From positions 186,001 through 250,000 of the forward strand of contig NZ_JBHLZU010000033.1 in the NCBI RefSeq assembly GCF_042429765.1: 64,000 nt of DNA, in the 5' to 3' direction. The DNA is from Allokutzneria oryzae (GTDB taxonomy: Bacteria; Actinomycetota; Actinomycetes; Mycobacteriales; Pseudonocardiaceae). This document shows positions 18,068-26,536 of the stretch, piece by piece. Below the pieces are notes generated by a model. That model searched no databases and had not been told where the DNA came from. It saw nothing but the letters and a program-made list of their open reading frames with translations. The translations under genes were made by a program, and so were the position numbers. Numbering within the stretch: position 1 is the first letter of the stretch; each line of letters starts with the position of its first letter.

Positions 18068-19048
18068 TCAGCCGCGGTTGCGCGCCGCGACCACCTTCAG
18101 CACCGCGCGCTCCACCGCGTAGTCCGCGCTGGCCGCCATGCCCTTGACCTCGGCGTTGAGCGTGGCGACCAGCCCCATCGCCTCGGCGAGCCCCTCCGGC
18201 GACCAGCCCTGCGCCTGCCCGAGCGCCTTCTTGACCTTCCACGGCGGCATGCCGAGCTGCCCGGCGAGCTGGAACGGGTCGGCCCGCCCGACACCGGCCA
18301 CCCTGGCGATCGTGCGCACCGCGTCGGCGAGCGCGTCGGCGAGCAGGACGTGCGGGACGCCCAGCTGCAGTGCCCAGCGCAGCGACTCCAGTGCGGCGGT
18401 GCGGTCGCCGGTGACGGCCTTCTCCGCCACGGCGAAGCCGGTCACCTCGGCGCGGCCGCGGTGGTAGCGGCGCACTGCCTGCTCGTCGACCTTGCCGCCG
18501 GTGTCGGCGACGAGCTGCGACGCGGCGGCGGAGAGCTCGCGCAGGTCGTTGCCGACCGTCTCCATCAACGCGGCCATCGCGGGGCCGTCGATCTTGCCAC
18601 CCGCGCGCCGGACCTCGTTGCGCACAAAGGATTCCCGCTCACTGGCCTTGGTGAGCTTGGCGCACTCGGCGACCGCGGCCCCCGCCTTGCGCAGCGCGGT
18701 GGGCAGCTCCTTGGCGAGCTTGCCCCGGCCGCCGCCGGTGTGGGTCACGACCAGCGTCACGCCGTCGGCCGGGTCGCGGATGTAGGACAGCACCGCCTCG
18801 GCGATCTCCTTGCCCGCCTCCTGCGCCGCCTCCAGCACGATGACGCGCCCCTCGGCGAACAGCGAGGGGCTGAGCAGCTCGGCCAGCTCGGGCGGAGTGA
18901 GATCGGTCACCCGGACCCGCCTCAGCTCGGCCTCGGGATCGGCCTGTCGCGCGGCGTCCAGGGCGGCCCGGACCGAACGCTCGACGAGGAGCTCTTCCTC
19001 TCCGATGACCAGGTGCAACGGGGCTGGCGCGACGGCGGGAGCACTCAC
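18068..19048 (-). CDS. holA: DNA polymerase III subunit delta
   Basis: 326-residue clamp-loader subunit delta, which opens the beta sliding clamp. Typical segments are LHLVIGEEELLVERSVRAAL at the N-terminus, SLFAEGRVIVLEAAQEAGKE, and in the C-terminal helical domain VTGFAVAEKAVTGDRTAALE and QLAGQLGMPPWKVKKALGQA. GTG 19048 gives the usual family N-terminus; the frame extends upstream but is not conserved in character. It diverges from thrC and is followed by a strong terminator. Its normal neighbour rpsT is 2 kb away. Confidence 0.95.
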   Translation of the reverse strand: MSAPAVAPAPLHLVIGEEELLVERSVRAALDAARQADPEAELRRVRVTDLTPPELAELLSPSLFAEGRVIVLEAAQEAGKEIAEAVLSYIRDPADGVTLVVTHTGGGRGKLAKELPTALRKAGAAVAECAKLTKASERESFVRNEVRRAGGKIDGPAMAALMETVGNDLRELSAAASQLVADTGGKVDEQAVRRYHRGRAEVTGFAVAEKAVTGDRTAALESLRWALQLGVPHVLLADALADAVRTIARVAGVGRADPFQLAGQLGMPPWKVKKALGQAQGWSPEGLAEAMGLVATLNAEVKGMAASADYAVERAVLKVVAARNRG

Positions 19049-19189
19049 CCCGCCATCCTCGCACGGGGGTCCGACGGCGGACGGCGGCGCACGTCCCGCA
19101 TCGTGGGCAACGGTGGCTGCCCGCCGGGACGTTGCCGTAGCGTTACCGCCGGACAGCGCCGAGCGCGCCGCCCACCCACAACTGAACAG

Positions 19190-19315
19190 CTCATCCAGAG
19201 GGGTAGAGGGATCGGCCCTACGACACCCCGGCAACCGACGTCAGCTCAGCGGACTCCGCGAGGCGAACGGCGATCACGGTGCCAAATCCGGCCCGCACAA
19301 GCGGGAAAGATGAGG
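19190..19315 (+). promoter_or_regulatory. SAM riboswitch (SAM-I/SAM-IV type) controlling thrC
   Basis: S-box-like core: P1 CTCATC (19190-19195) pairs with GATGAG (19309-19314). It has the conserved CAGAGGGGTAGAGGGA block, then GGCCCT, CCCCGGCAACC, GGTGCCAAATCC, and P4 CCCGC-ACAA-GCGGG followed by AAAGATGAG. The 3' strand of P1 overlaps the AGGAG ribosome-binding site of thrC (19313-19317). Ligand binding would therefore mask translation initiation: high SAM, low threonine synthase. Confidence 0.9.
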
Positions 19316-19327
19316 AGAGACCTCGCG

Positions 19328-20590
19328 ATGACGACCATTGAGGCGCGCCGCAGCGCCCGCCAGTTCGACCTCGGCCCGGCCCGCGCCCTGGTGTGCCGCG
19401 AGTGCGGCAACGAGGTACCGCTCGCCGCGGAGTTCGCGTGTTCGGAGTGTTTCGGCCCCCTTGAGGTCGGCTACGACTTCGGCAAGATCACCCGCGCGGA
19501 GATCGAGGCGGGACCGCGTTCCATCTGGCGCTACCGCAACCTCCTCCCGGTGCCCGCCGACGTGCGGGAACACCCCAACACCGATCCCGGCCTGACCCGG
19601 CTGGTCAAGGCCGACCGCCTGGCGGCGGCCCTCGGCGTGCGCAAGCTGTGGGTGAAGGACGACACCGGCAACCCCACGCACTCCTTCAAGGACCGCGTGG
19701 TCGCGGTGGCCCTGGCCGCCGCCCGCCAGCTCGGGTTCACCGTGCTGGCCTGCCCCTCCACCGGCAACCTGGCCAACGCCGTCGCCGCGGCCGCCGCGCG
19801 CGCCGGCTGGGAGTCGGTCGTGCTGATCCCCTCCTCTCTGGAGCGGGCGAAGGTGCTGACCACCGCCGTGTACGACGGCGCGCTGATCGCGGTGGACGGC
19901 AACTACGACGACGTGAACCGCCTGGCCACCGAGCTGGCCGCCGACCACGAGGACTGGGCGTTCGTCAACGTCAACGTCCGCCCGTACTACGCGGAGGGCT
20001 CCAAGACCCTCGGTTACGAGGTCGCCGAGCAGCTCGGCTGGCGCCTGCCGCAGCAGATCGTGGTGCCGGTGGCCTCCGGCTCGCAGCTGACCAAGGTGGA
20101 CAAGGCCTTCCGTGAGCTGGGCGAGCTGGACCTGGTGGAACCGACGCCGTACCGCGTCTTCGGCGCGCAGGCCACCGGCTGCTCCCCCGTCGCCGCCGCC
20201 TTCCAGGCAGGCCACGACGTGATCCAGCCGGTCAAGCCGGACACGATCGCCCGCTCGCTGGCGATCGGCGCCCCGGCCGACGGCCCGTACGTGCTGGACA
20301 CGGTGCGCCGCACCAACGGATCGGTGGAGCACGTCAGCGACGAGGAAGTCGTGGACGCCATCCGGCTGCTGGCCCGCACCGAGGGCATCTTCGCCGAGAC
20401 CGCGGGCGGTGTCACCGTCGCGACGGCGAAGAAGCTGATCGAGTCCGGCCAGCTCGACCCGGACGCCGAGACGGTGCTGCTGATCACCGGTGACGGGCTC
20501 AAGACCCTCGACGCGGTCCAGGACAAGGTCGGCCCGCGTGCCACCGTGCCACCGTCGAGCGCCGCCGTCCGCGAGGCCCTCGGCCTGTGA
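19328..20590 (+). CDS. thrC: Threonine synthase
   Basis: 420-residue PLP enzyme converting O-phosphohomoserine to threonine and phosphate, the last step of threonine synthesis. Features: a zinc-ribbon-like N-terminus (C23, C26, C38, C41), the PLP lysine K121 in NPTHSFKDRVV, the SSG-like phosphate loop ACPSTGNLANA, and VASGSQLTKV. ATG 19328 follows AGGAG by 10 nt, and that site lies in P1 of the SAM riboswitch. Homoserine is the branch point between threonine and methionine/SAM, so control by SAM is logical. It is transcribed alone and converges on comEC. Confidence 0.98.
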   Translation: MTTIEARRSARQFDLGPARALVCRECGNEVPLAAEFACSECFGPLEVGYDFGKITRAEIEAGPRSIWRYRNLLPVPADVREHPNTDPGLTRLVKADRLAAALGVRKLWVKDDTGNPTHSFKDRVVAVALAAARQLGFTVLACPSTGNLANAVAAAAARAGWESVVLIPSSLERAKVLTTAVYDGALIAVDGNYDDVNRLATELAADHEDWAFVNVNVRPYYAEGSKTLGYEVAEQLGWRLPQQIVVPVASGSQLTKVDKAFRELGELDLVEPTPYRVFGAQATGCSPVAAAFQAGHDVIQPVKPDTIARSLAIGAPADGPYVLDTVRRTNGSVEHVSDEEVVDAIRLLARTEGIFAETAGGVTVATAKKLIESGQLDPDAETVLLITGDGLKTLDAVQDKVGPRATVPPSSAAVREALGL

Positions 20591-20600
20591 GGCAAGGCGG

Positions 20601-22964
20601 TCACCGCCGAGGCGGTGGTCGTGGTTCTCCTCTCCGCGCGGTCGCCAGACCGTCCTGAGTGGACAGAACGGCGACGTCACCGTCCTGGTCGGTGCGCAGG
20701 ACGCGCACATCGGCGAGTGCTTGCAGTACCAGTGGGCTCGGGTGGCCGTAGTCGTTGCCCGAGCCCACGCAGATCAGTGCGACGCGAGGCCGCACCGCGG
20801 CGAGGAACCTGGGCAGGCTGTACCGGGAACCGTGGTGCGGAACCTTGAGCACCTCCGCGCTGAGATCCACTGTGGACGCCAGGAGCTCGGCCTGGGTGGA
20901 CAGCTCGATGTCTCCGGTCAGCAACACCCGCCCGGCTGCTGTGTGCGCTCGCAGCACCAATGACGAGTCGTTGACGACTGTGCCGGACAACGGCGTCTCC
21001 GATGTCCGCGGCTCGGGCGAGCGCAGTGGCGCCAGCACCTCCAGCACCAGTCCGGGCCACTCCATCCGCTGGTCGCGGCCCAGCTCGATCAACGCGACCC
21101 CGGCTTCCTCAACGGTCTTGCGCACCTCCTTCATCGCCCACGCGGGTTCTCGCAGCGGTCCTACCGCGACGGCTCCCACGGATCGCTCCGCCAGCACTGC
21201 CGCAAGGCCACCGATGTGGTCGGCGTGCAGGTGGCTCAGTACCACCAGCGGGATCCGGTCCACGTCGAGCCGGTCCAGGCACGCGTTGACCGCCAACGGT
21301 TCCGGGCCGGTGTCAACCAACACCGCGCGACCTGGTTCGGCCACCGCCAGCACCACCGCGTCTCCCTGGCCGACGTCGCAGGCCACCGCCGCCCAGCCGC
21401 GAACCGGCCACTGTGGACTGATCAGCTTCGCCGGAACGGTCACCAGCAGCAGCGCCACCACGCCGAGCACCAACAGGATGCGGAACCGAGGGCTCCGCCA
21501 CAGCACCACGAGCACGACGAGCAACGCGGTCAGCAACAGGCCGCCGAGCACACCCGCGGGCCAGGCGATGCCGTTGTCGGGGACCGCCGCCGCGTGCCGT
21601 CCGACGGTGATCAGCCACCACACCTCCGGCCCCGCCAGGTGCACCAGGAACTCAGCGATCGACTCGTGCACCGTCGACGCCACCGCGGCGAGCACTCCCA
21701 AGACCGTCGCGGGAGCGACCACAGGGGCCGCGAGCAGGTTGGCCGGGATCGCCACCAGGCTGATCTGCCCGGAGATCGCCGCGATCACCGGGGCCGTTGC
21801 GAGCTGCGCCGCCGCCGGAACGGCGATGGCCTCCGCCAGCCCCACGGGCACCCCACGGTCGCGAAGCGCTCCGGCCCACCTCGGCGCGAGAACCACCAGC
21901 GCCGAGGTCGCCAGCACCGACAGCGCGAAGCCGGGCGTGGTGGCCAGGCTCGGATCGAACAGCAGCAGAACGATCACGGCTCCGGCCAGTGCGGGTAGCG
22001 CGGATCCCTTGCGCCCCAACACCAACGCCAGCAGCGTGACCCCGCCCATCGCCGCCGCTCGCAGCACGCTCGGCTCCGGCCGGGCCAGCACGACAAAGCA
22101 CACGAGAGCCAGCGCCGCGGCAGCTCCCGCCATCCGCGGCCCGGCGGACAGCAGCCGGAACAACAGGAGTACCGCTCCGCAAACGATGGCCAGGTTGGCA
22201 CCACTCACCGCGAGCAGATGAGCCAACCCGGATGCCTGGAACTCCTCGACAACGCGCGGCGACAGCGCACTGGTGTCTCCGACGACCAGAGCGGGCAGCA
22301 GACCCGCCAACTCGGCGGAGAGCACCTGCGAAGCGTCGCGTAAACCGTTGCGGACCTGCTCGGCCGCGGTCTGCCAACCCGGTGCGGGCCCTACTGCGAT
22401 CGGTGGTCCACGAACCCGCAACACCGCCACCGTGAAATCACCGCCACGCGGCACGATAAGCGCACCAGTGGCCGTGACCTCCTGCTCTGGCAACAGCTTC
22501 GCCCAGGTCGCCGCCGAGGCCAACAGCAGCACTCCACCCCCTCGCTCGACCCAGCCGTCCCGCTCCTGCACCGCGTTCAGCCGCGCGCGGACCGCAACCT
22601 GGTCAGCCCCTGCGGGTCGTCCGCCGTATCCCTTGGTGCGCAAGGGTCTTGGGTCTTCCGACAGCGTCAGCTTGACCGTCGCGGTGGCTCCCCGCGCCGC
22701 GAGCTCTCGCAGGGGGTGGGTCGCCGCGGGGTAGGCGTGGCTGGTGACCACGACGGCCGCGGCACCGGCCAGGACACTCGCGGCGAGCACACCGCTCGCC
22801 AATCGGCCCGTTCCTCGGCGGACGACCAGGAGCGCGGACCACACCGCCGTCACTACCGCGGCCACGCCGCACAACGCCGTCGCGAACCAACCGAGGTGCA
22901 GCCCCACCAGGGCAACCGCCCAGACAGCGAGCGCCGCCGGGACCAGCCGGAGGTCCAGGCTCAC
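20601..22964 (-). CDS. comEC: ComEC/Rec2 family competence DNA-uptake channel
   Basis: 787-residue polytopic membrane protein. N-terminal hydrophobic segments lead into DUF4131, then the Competence domain (about 200-480, with LAVSGANLAIVCGAVLLLF read in parts). The C-terminal metallo-beta-lactamase-like domain (about 530-770) has LSHLHADHIGG (HxHxDH) and KVPHHGSRYS. In competent bacteria ComEC carries single-stranded DNA through the membrane, and the MBL domain may degrade the other strand. The start overlaps comEA by 4 bp (ATGA), and the pair is an operon. Whether this organism is naturally competent is unknown. Confidence 0.95.
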   Translation of the reverse strand: MSLDLRLVPAALAVWAVALVGLHLGWFATALCGVAAVVTAVWSALLVVRRGTGRLASGVLAASVLAGAAAVVVTSHAYPAATHPLRELAARGATATVKLTLSEDPRPLRTKGYGGRPAGADQVAVRARLNAVQERDGWVERGGGVLLLASAATWAKLLPEQEVTATGALIVPRGGDFTVAVLRVRGPPIAVGPAPGWQTAAEQVRNGLRDASQVLSAELAGLLPALVVGDTSALSPRVVEEFQASGLAHLLAVSGANLAIVCGAVLLLFRLLSAGPRMAGAAAALALVCFVVLARPEPSVLRAAAMGGVTLLALVLGRKGSALPALAGAVIVLLLFDPSLATTPGFALSVLATSALVVLAPRWAGALRDRGVPVGLAEAIAVPAAAQLATAPVIAAISGQISLVAIPANLLAAPVVAPATVLGVLAAVASTVHESIAEFLVHLAGPEVWWLITVGRHAAAVPDNGIAWPAGVLGGLLLTALLVVLVVLWRSPRFRILLVLGVVALLLVTVPAKLISPQWPVRGWAAVACDVGQGDAVVLAVAEPGRAVLVDTGPEPLAVNACLDRLDVDRIPLVVLSHLHADHIGGLAAVLAERSVGAVAVGPLREPAWAMKEVRKTVEEAGVALIELGRDQRMEWPGLVLEVLAPLRSPEPRTSETPLSGTVVNDSSLVLRAHTAAGRVLLTGDIELSTQAELLASTVDLSAEVLKVPHHGSRYSLPRFLAAVRPRVALICVGSGNDYGHPSPLVLQALADVRVLRTDQDGDVAVLSTQDGLATARRGEPRPPPRR

Positions 22965-23737
22965 AGGGTCACCAGGTCCCGCAGTTTCGCGAGCCGGGAA
23001 CTGCCGATGCCATCCACCTCACGCAGCTGGTCGACCGAGGAGAACCGGCCGTTCTTGGTGCGCCACTGCACGATTCGCTGCGCCGTCACCGGTCCCACTC
23101 CGGGAAGGCCGTCGAACTGCTGCGCGGTCGCCGTGTTCAAGCTGATCTTGCTGTTGCCCCCTGCCGAGGGCTCGCCGTCACCGGTGGCGGGGGCCGGGGC
23201 TCCGACGACCACCTGTTCGCCGTCGCTGATCTTCCTGGCGAGGTTGACCGTGGCGGGGTCGGCGTCGGGCAGCGCACCTCCTGCCGCCCGCACCGCGTCC
23301 GCGACGCGGGCGCCCTCCGGCAACGAGACCAGGCCCGGCTTGCCGACGCGACCGACGACGCTCACCACGAGCTGGCTCGTTTTCTGGTGCGGCGCAACGG
23401 GAACAGCTGGCATCGGGGGTGCCGGTTCAGCCGCAACCCCGCTCGGCCACAACAGCACCGCCACCAGGGCCACGAAGGCGGCGACCGCCGCGAGGGCGAG
23501 TGCTCCGGAGCGTCCCGGGTTCAGCCTCGCTCGGCGCAGCCACTCCGGGAGCAGCCGGTCGAGCAGCACGGCGACGCGGGTGGGGCCGGTGTCGGTGAAC
23601 TCCACCGGTCCCGGTGGTGGGTCGGGGTCCTGGCTTCGGGGGCCGGACAGGGCGGCGAGGCGCTTCTTGGCCTTCAGGTCCTGCCTGATCCGGTCCAGGC
23701 CTGCCGGGTGATCGGGGTGCGTGCGGGTGTTCGTCAC
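22961..23737 (-). CDS. comEA: ComEA-like DNA-binding protein with SLBB and helix-hairpin-helix domains
   Basis: 258-residue membrane-anchored DNA receptor. It has a cytosolic basic N-terminus, one membrane segment (ALALAAVAAFVALVAVLLW), a Pro/Ala-rich linker, an SLBB domain (VVGRVGKPGLVSLPEGARVA), then tandem helix-hairpin-helix motifs LPGVGPVTAQRIVQW and VDGIGSSRLAKLRDL, which bind DNA backbone. GTG 23737 is preferred; a TTG at 23818 would add a Pro/His-rich stretch and would span the two DnaA-box-like sites. It forms an operon with comEC. Confidence 0.9.
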   Translation of the reverse strand: MTNTRTHPDHPAGLDRIRQDLKAKKRLAALSGPRSQDPDPPPGPVEFTDTGPTRVAVLLDRLLPEWLRRARLNPGRSGALALAAVAAFVALVAVLLWPSGVAAEPAPPMPAVPVAPHQKTSQLVVSVVGRVGKPGLVSLPEGARVADAVRAAGGALPDADPATVNLARKISDGEQVVVGAPAPATGDGEPSAGGNSKISLNTATAQQFDGLPGVGPVTAQRIVQWRTKNGRFSSVDQLREVDGIGSSRLAKLRDLVTL

Positions 23738-23790
23738 GGCACCGACGTTAGGAAGGGACGGGTCGGTGGGGTGGTGTGGCTGCGGGGATC

Positions 23791-23818
23791 TGTGGACAAC
23801 GGGGGCCGATGTGGACAA
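23791..23818 (-). promoter_or_regulatory. Two perfect DnaA-box-like sites upstream of comEA
   Basis: TGTGGACAA occurs at 23791-23799 and again at 23810-23818, same orientation, 19 bp apart. The reverse complement TTGTCCACA is the preferred DnaA box of high-GC actinobacteria. They lie in the short gap between degV and comEA, just before the comEA start. Confidence 0.6.
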
Positions 23819-23916
23819 CCGGCGGGGTGAGGGGCTTGTGCGGGGGCTTGGTGTCGGGGGTGTGTGCTACGCGGTGTCCCTCGGGTCGCGCCACGCCGGG
23901 GACCGACCGGCGAGGC

Positions 23917-24780
23917 CTAGGCTCCGGGCGGGTTGGGCGCGAGGCCGCCCGGCAGGACCACCACACCCAGCACGCCCACTCCCGTGTGCGCGCCGATCAC
24001 CGCGCCCACCTCCGAGATCAGGGAGCCCTCACCGCCGGTGAGGCGTTCGTCCAGCCTGCTGGCCAGCTCGGCCGCGCGCTGGGGAGCGCAGAGGTGGTGC
24101 ACCGCGATGCCCGCGGGGCCGTCGCCCGCCGCATCGGCGGCGAGGTCGACCAGCCTGGCCATGGCGCGGCTGGTCGTGCGGACCTTCTCCAGCGGCACGA
24201 TCCGCCCGTCCTGCACGTGCAGCAGCGGCCGGACCGCGAGCGCCGTGCCCAGCAACGCGGCGGCCGGACCGATCCGGCCGCCACGGCGCAGGTGCTCCAG
24301 CGTCTCCAGGCAGAAGAACGTCCTGGTCCGCGCGGCCGTGCGGACCGCGGCCGCCTCCACCTCCGCGCCGTCCGCGCCGGAGCGGGCGGCGTTCACAGCG
24401 GCGAGCACGGCGAAGCCCAGTCCCATCGCGGTGGACCGGGAGTCGACCACCCGCACGTCGCCGACCTGCTCGGCGGCGATGCGCGCCGCGTCCCAGGTGC
24501 CGGAGAGCTCGCGGGAGAGGTGCACCGACACGATCGAGTCGGCGCCGGAGTCGAGCACCCGCCGGTAGACCGCGCCGATGTCCTCCGGCGAGGGCCGGGA
24601 GGTGCTCACCGCGCGCCGCTCGGCCAGCGCCGCGGCGAGGCTGGTCGGGGTCACGTCGACGCCGTCGAGACCGGTCCTGTCGTCGACCGTGACGTGCAGT
24701 GGGACCACGGAGATGCCGCGCCGGTCAGCGAATCCCTCCGGCAGGTACGCGGTGGAGTCGGTCACGACGGCTACGGCCAC
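23917..24780 (-). CDS. DegV family fatty-acid-binding protein
   Basis: 287-residue DegV (FakB-like) protein. DegV proteins bind a fatty acid and, with a FakA kinase, feed exogenous fatty acids into phospholipid synthesis; no fakA is in this window. Signatures: VAVVTDSTAYLP at the N-terminus, the loop SVHLSRELSGTWDAARIAA, VVDSRSTAMGLG, LEHLRRGGRIGPAAALLG, and terminal GAVIGAHTGVGVLGVV. All are placed as in the family. GTG 24780 opens directly before the first strand. It is downstream of octT by 52 bp and probably part of the nadD-rsfS-gpgP-octT transcript. Confidence 0.92.
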   Translation of the reverse strand: MAVAVVTDSTAYLPEGFADRRGISVVPLHVTVDDRTGLDGVDVTPTSLAAALAERRAVSTSRPSPEDIGAVYRRVLDSGADSIVSVHLSRELSGTWDAARIAAEQVGDVRVVDSRSTAMGLGFAVLAAVNAARSGADGAEVEAAAVRTAARTRTFFCLETLEHLRRGGRIGPAAALLGTALAVRPLLHVQDGRIVPLEKVRTTSRAMARLVDLAADAAGDGPAGIAVHHLCAPQRAAELASRLDERLTGGEGSLISEVGAVIGAHTGVGVLGVVVLPGGLAPNPPGA

Positions 24781-24832
24781 GAGCGAGCAGCCTAGGCGAA
24801 AGCGGCCCAGGTCCCGTCGCCACACGCGGGGC

Positions 24833-25528
24833 TCAGCGCAGCAGCTCCGCGAGCGCCTCACCGACCAGCTGGTGGGCGGACCAGCCCCAGTGCATCCCGT
24901 CGGGGTTGCCGTGGCCGTCGAGCACGTGCCGCCGCACCAGGCCGCCGAGGTCCAGCAGGGGAACGTCCACGGCGGCGGCCCAGGCGGAGATCGCGGCCGC
25001 GGCGGGCTCGCGACCGGTGTGCACCCGGCCGTAGGCGGCCGAGCGGTGCACCGAGGGCAGGGTCGCGATCACCGGGAGGCCGGGGCGCAGCGAGCGCACT
25101 CCGCGCAGGCACCGGTCCAGGTAGGCGACGCTCAGCCGTGGTGGAAGCGCGACCGGACGACCGCCGAGCAGGCGGGCGAGGTGTGGCTGCGCCGCCAGGT
25201 ACGCCTCGCGGGCGTGCCGCCGCAGCCGCTCCGGCCGCAGGTACCGCAGGCCCTCGCGGAGGTAGGTGGGCAACGGCGACGGCAGCGTGTCCATGCTCCC
25301 GACGCCGAGCACCAGGGCGTCGATCCTCGGCATCAGCGCCCAGACCCGGGGGTCCCTGGTCACCGCCCACCAGGCGTCGCGGGCGGTCCAGCCGAACCCG
25401 GCGACGATCTCCGCCTCGCCCCCGGCCAGGCGCGCAGCCACGTGCGGCCAGAGCCGGGGCTCGTCGGCGGGCATGGCCTCTCGCGGACCGTGGAAGGCCA
25501 GCGAGTCGGCCAGCACCAGCACGCGCAC
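24833..25528 (-). CDS. octT: SGNH hydrolase-like octanoyltransferase (OctT homologue)
   Basis: 231-residue SGNH-family protein. Block I is VLVLADSLAFHG near the N-terminus, and a conserved late Asp/His pair appears in NPDGMHWGWSAHQL. In mycobacteria the gene in this position (between gpgP and degV) encodes OctT, which transfers octanoate to diglucosylglycerate in methylglucose lipopolysaccharide synthesis; similar length and context support the same assignment. The start lies 3 bp after the gpgP stop, so they are coupled. Confidence 0.8.
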   Translation of the reverse strand: MRVLVLADSLAFHGPREAMPADEPRLWPHVAARLAGGEAEIVAGFGWTARDAWWAVTRDPRVWALMPRIDALVLGVGSMDTLPSPLPTYLREGLRYLRPERLRRHAREAYLAAQPHLARLLGGRPVALPPRLSVAYLDRCLRGVRSLRPGLPVIATLPSVHRSAAYGRVHTGREPAAAAISAWAAAVDVPLLDLGGLVRRHVLDGHGNPDGMHWGWSAHQLVGEALAELLR

Positions 25529-25531
25529 GGG

Positions 25532-26143
25532 TCAGTCGGTCACGCCGGCGTTGTGCGCGACCAGCCGCCAGCCCAGGCTCTCGCCGCGCCGGGCCAGCAC
25601 CGTCCAGTGGCAGTTGTACAGCCCGCTCAGGGACGGCCAGTTCGCCACGGGCAGGCCGAGCAGGGAGCCGGTCAGGCCGGTGATCAGCCCGCCGTGCACG
25701 CACAGCAGCGCCGTCCCGTCGTGGGCCGCGTCGAGCTCGGCGACCACCTCCGCGGCGCGGGCCGCCACCTCGATCCGGTTCTCACCACCGGGCGGCGCCC
25801 AGGTCGGGTCGGCCCGCCACAGCGCGAGCGCGCCCGGCCAGCCCTCCTCGACCTCGGCGCTGGACAGGCCCTGCCACTCGCCGACGTGAGTCTCCCGCAA
25901 CCGCTTGTCCATCCGGACCTCGCGGCCGCTCACCCTGGTGTACTCGGCCGCGGTGTCCATCGCCCTGCGCAGGTCGGAGCTGAGCGCGACCTCTGGCTCG
26001 AAGCGGGCGACGGCGGGAGCCGCCCTGCGCGCCTGTTCGACGCCGGTCTCGGTCAGCAACGCGTCCAGGTGCCCCTGGATGCGGCCGGTGGCGTTGTGCC
26101 CGGTCTCACCGTGCCGCCACAGCACGAGCCGCTGGAGCGTCAC
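25532..26143 (-). CDS. gpgP: Histidine phosphatase, glucosyl-3-phosphoglycerate phosphatase (GpgP homologue)
   Basis: 203-residue histidine phosphatase superfamily enzyme. The phospho-acceptor motif is LWRHGETGHN (residues 6-15), with GRIQGHLDALLT and LSSDLRRAMDTA giving the phosphate pocket and VHGGLITGL the second catalytic His. By position and length it corresponds to mycobacterial GpgP, which dephosphorylates glucosyl-3-phosphoglycerate to glucosylglycerate. GTG 26143 overlaps the rsfS stop by 4 bp; the longer upstream frame is a shadow of rsfS. Confidence 0.85.
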   Translation of the reverse strand: MTLQRLVLWRHGETGHNATGRIQGHLDALLTETGVEQARRAAPAVARFEPEVALSSDLRRAMDTAAEYTRVSGREVRMDKRLRETHVGEWQGLSSAEVEEGWPGALALWRADPTWAPPGGENRIEVAARAAEVVAELDAAHDGTALLCVHGGLITGLTGSLLGLPVANWPSLSGLYNCHWTVLARRGESLGWRLVAHNAGVTD

Positions 26144-26520
26144 TCCGCGGAGTCCTCGGCGGGACGGTCGTCGAACTCGATGCGCGGGCAGTCCTTCCAG
26201 AGCTTCTCCAGCGCGTAGAAGGTGCGCTCCTCGGCGTGCTGGACGTGCACGACGACGTCGACGAAGTCCAGCAGGACCCACCGGCCCTCGCGCGCGCCCT
26301 CGCGGCGGACCGGCTTGCTGCCCGCCTCGCGCATCTTCTCCTCGACGTTCTCCACGATCGCGTCGACCTGGCGCTCGTTGGGCGCCGAGGCGATCACGAA
26401 GCAGTCGGTGATCACCAGCTGGTCGGAGACGTCGAGCACGACCACGTCGTGCGCCTTCTTGTCGGCCGCGGCGTGTGCGGCGACCAGCGCGAGGTCGCGT
26501 GCCTGGTCGGTGGCTGCCAC
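26140..26520 (-). CDS. rsfS: Ribosome silencing factor RsfS
   Basis: 126-residue RsfS (Iojap) protein, which binds L14 on the 50S subunit and blocks subunit joining in stationary phase. Typical segments: KKAHDVVVLDVSDQLVITDC, FVIASAPNERQVDAIVENVE, and the most conserved stretch WVLLDFVDVVVHVQHAEERT, followed by FYALEKLWKD. GTG 26520 has GGAAAGGAAC upstream. It lies 16 bp after nadD and overlaps gpgP; the nadD-rsfS pairing is widespread. Confidence 0.97.
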   Translation of the reverse strand: MAATDQARDLALVAAHAAADKKAHDVVVLDVSDQLVITDCFVIASAPNERQVDAIVENVEEKMREAGSKPVRREGAREGRWVLLDFVDVVVHVQHAEERTFYALEKLWKDCPRIEFDDRPAEDSAE

Positions 26521-26536
26521 CTGAGTAGTTCCTTTC

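Noticed and set aside
17864..19327. Forward extension of the thrC frame upstream by about 490 codons
   Set aside because: It runs antisense through holA and over the SAM riboswitch; thrC has its own ribosome-binding site and family N-terminus at 19328.
23738..23818. Longer comEA start at TTG 23818
   Set aside because: Would add a Pro/His-rich segment and read through both DnaA-box-like sites; GTG 23737 fits the family better.
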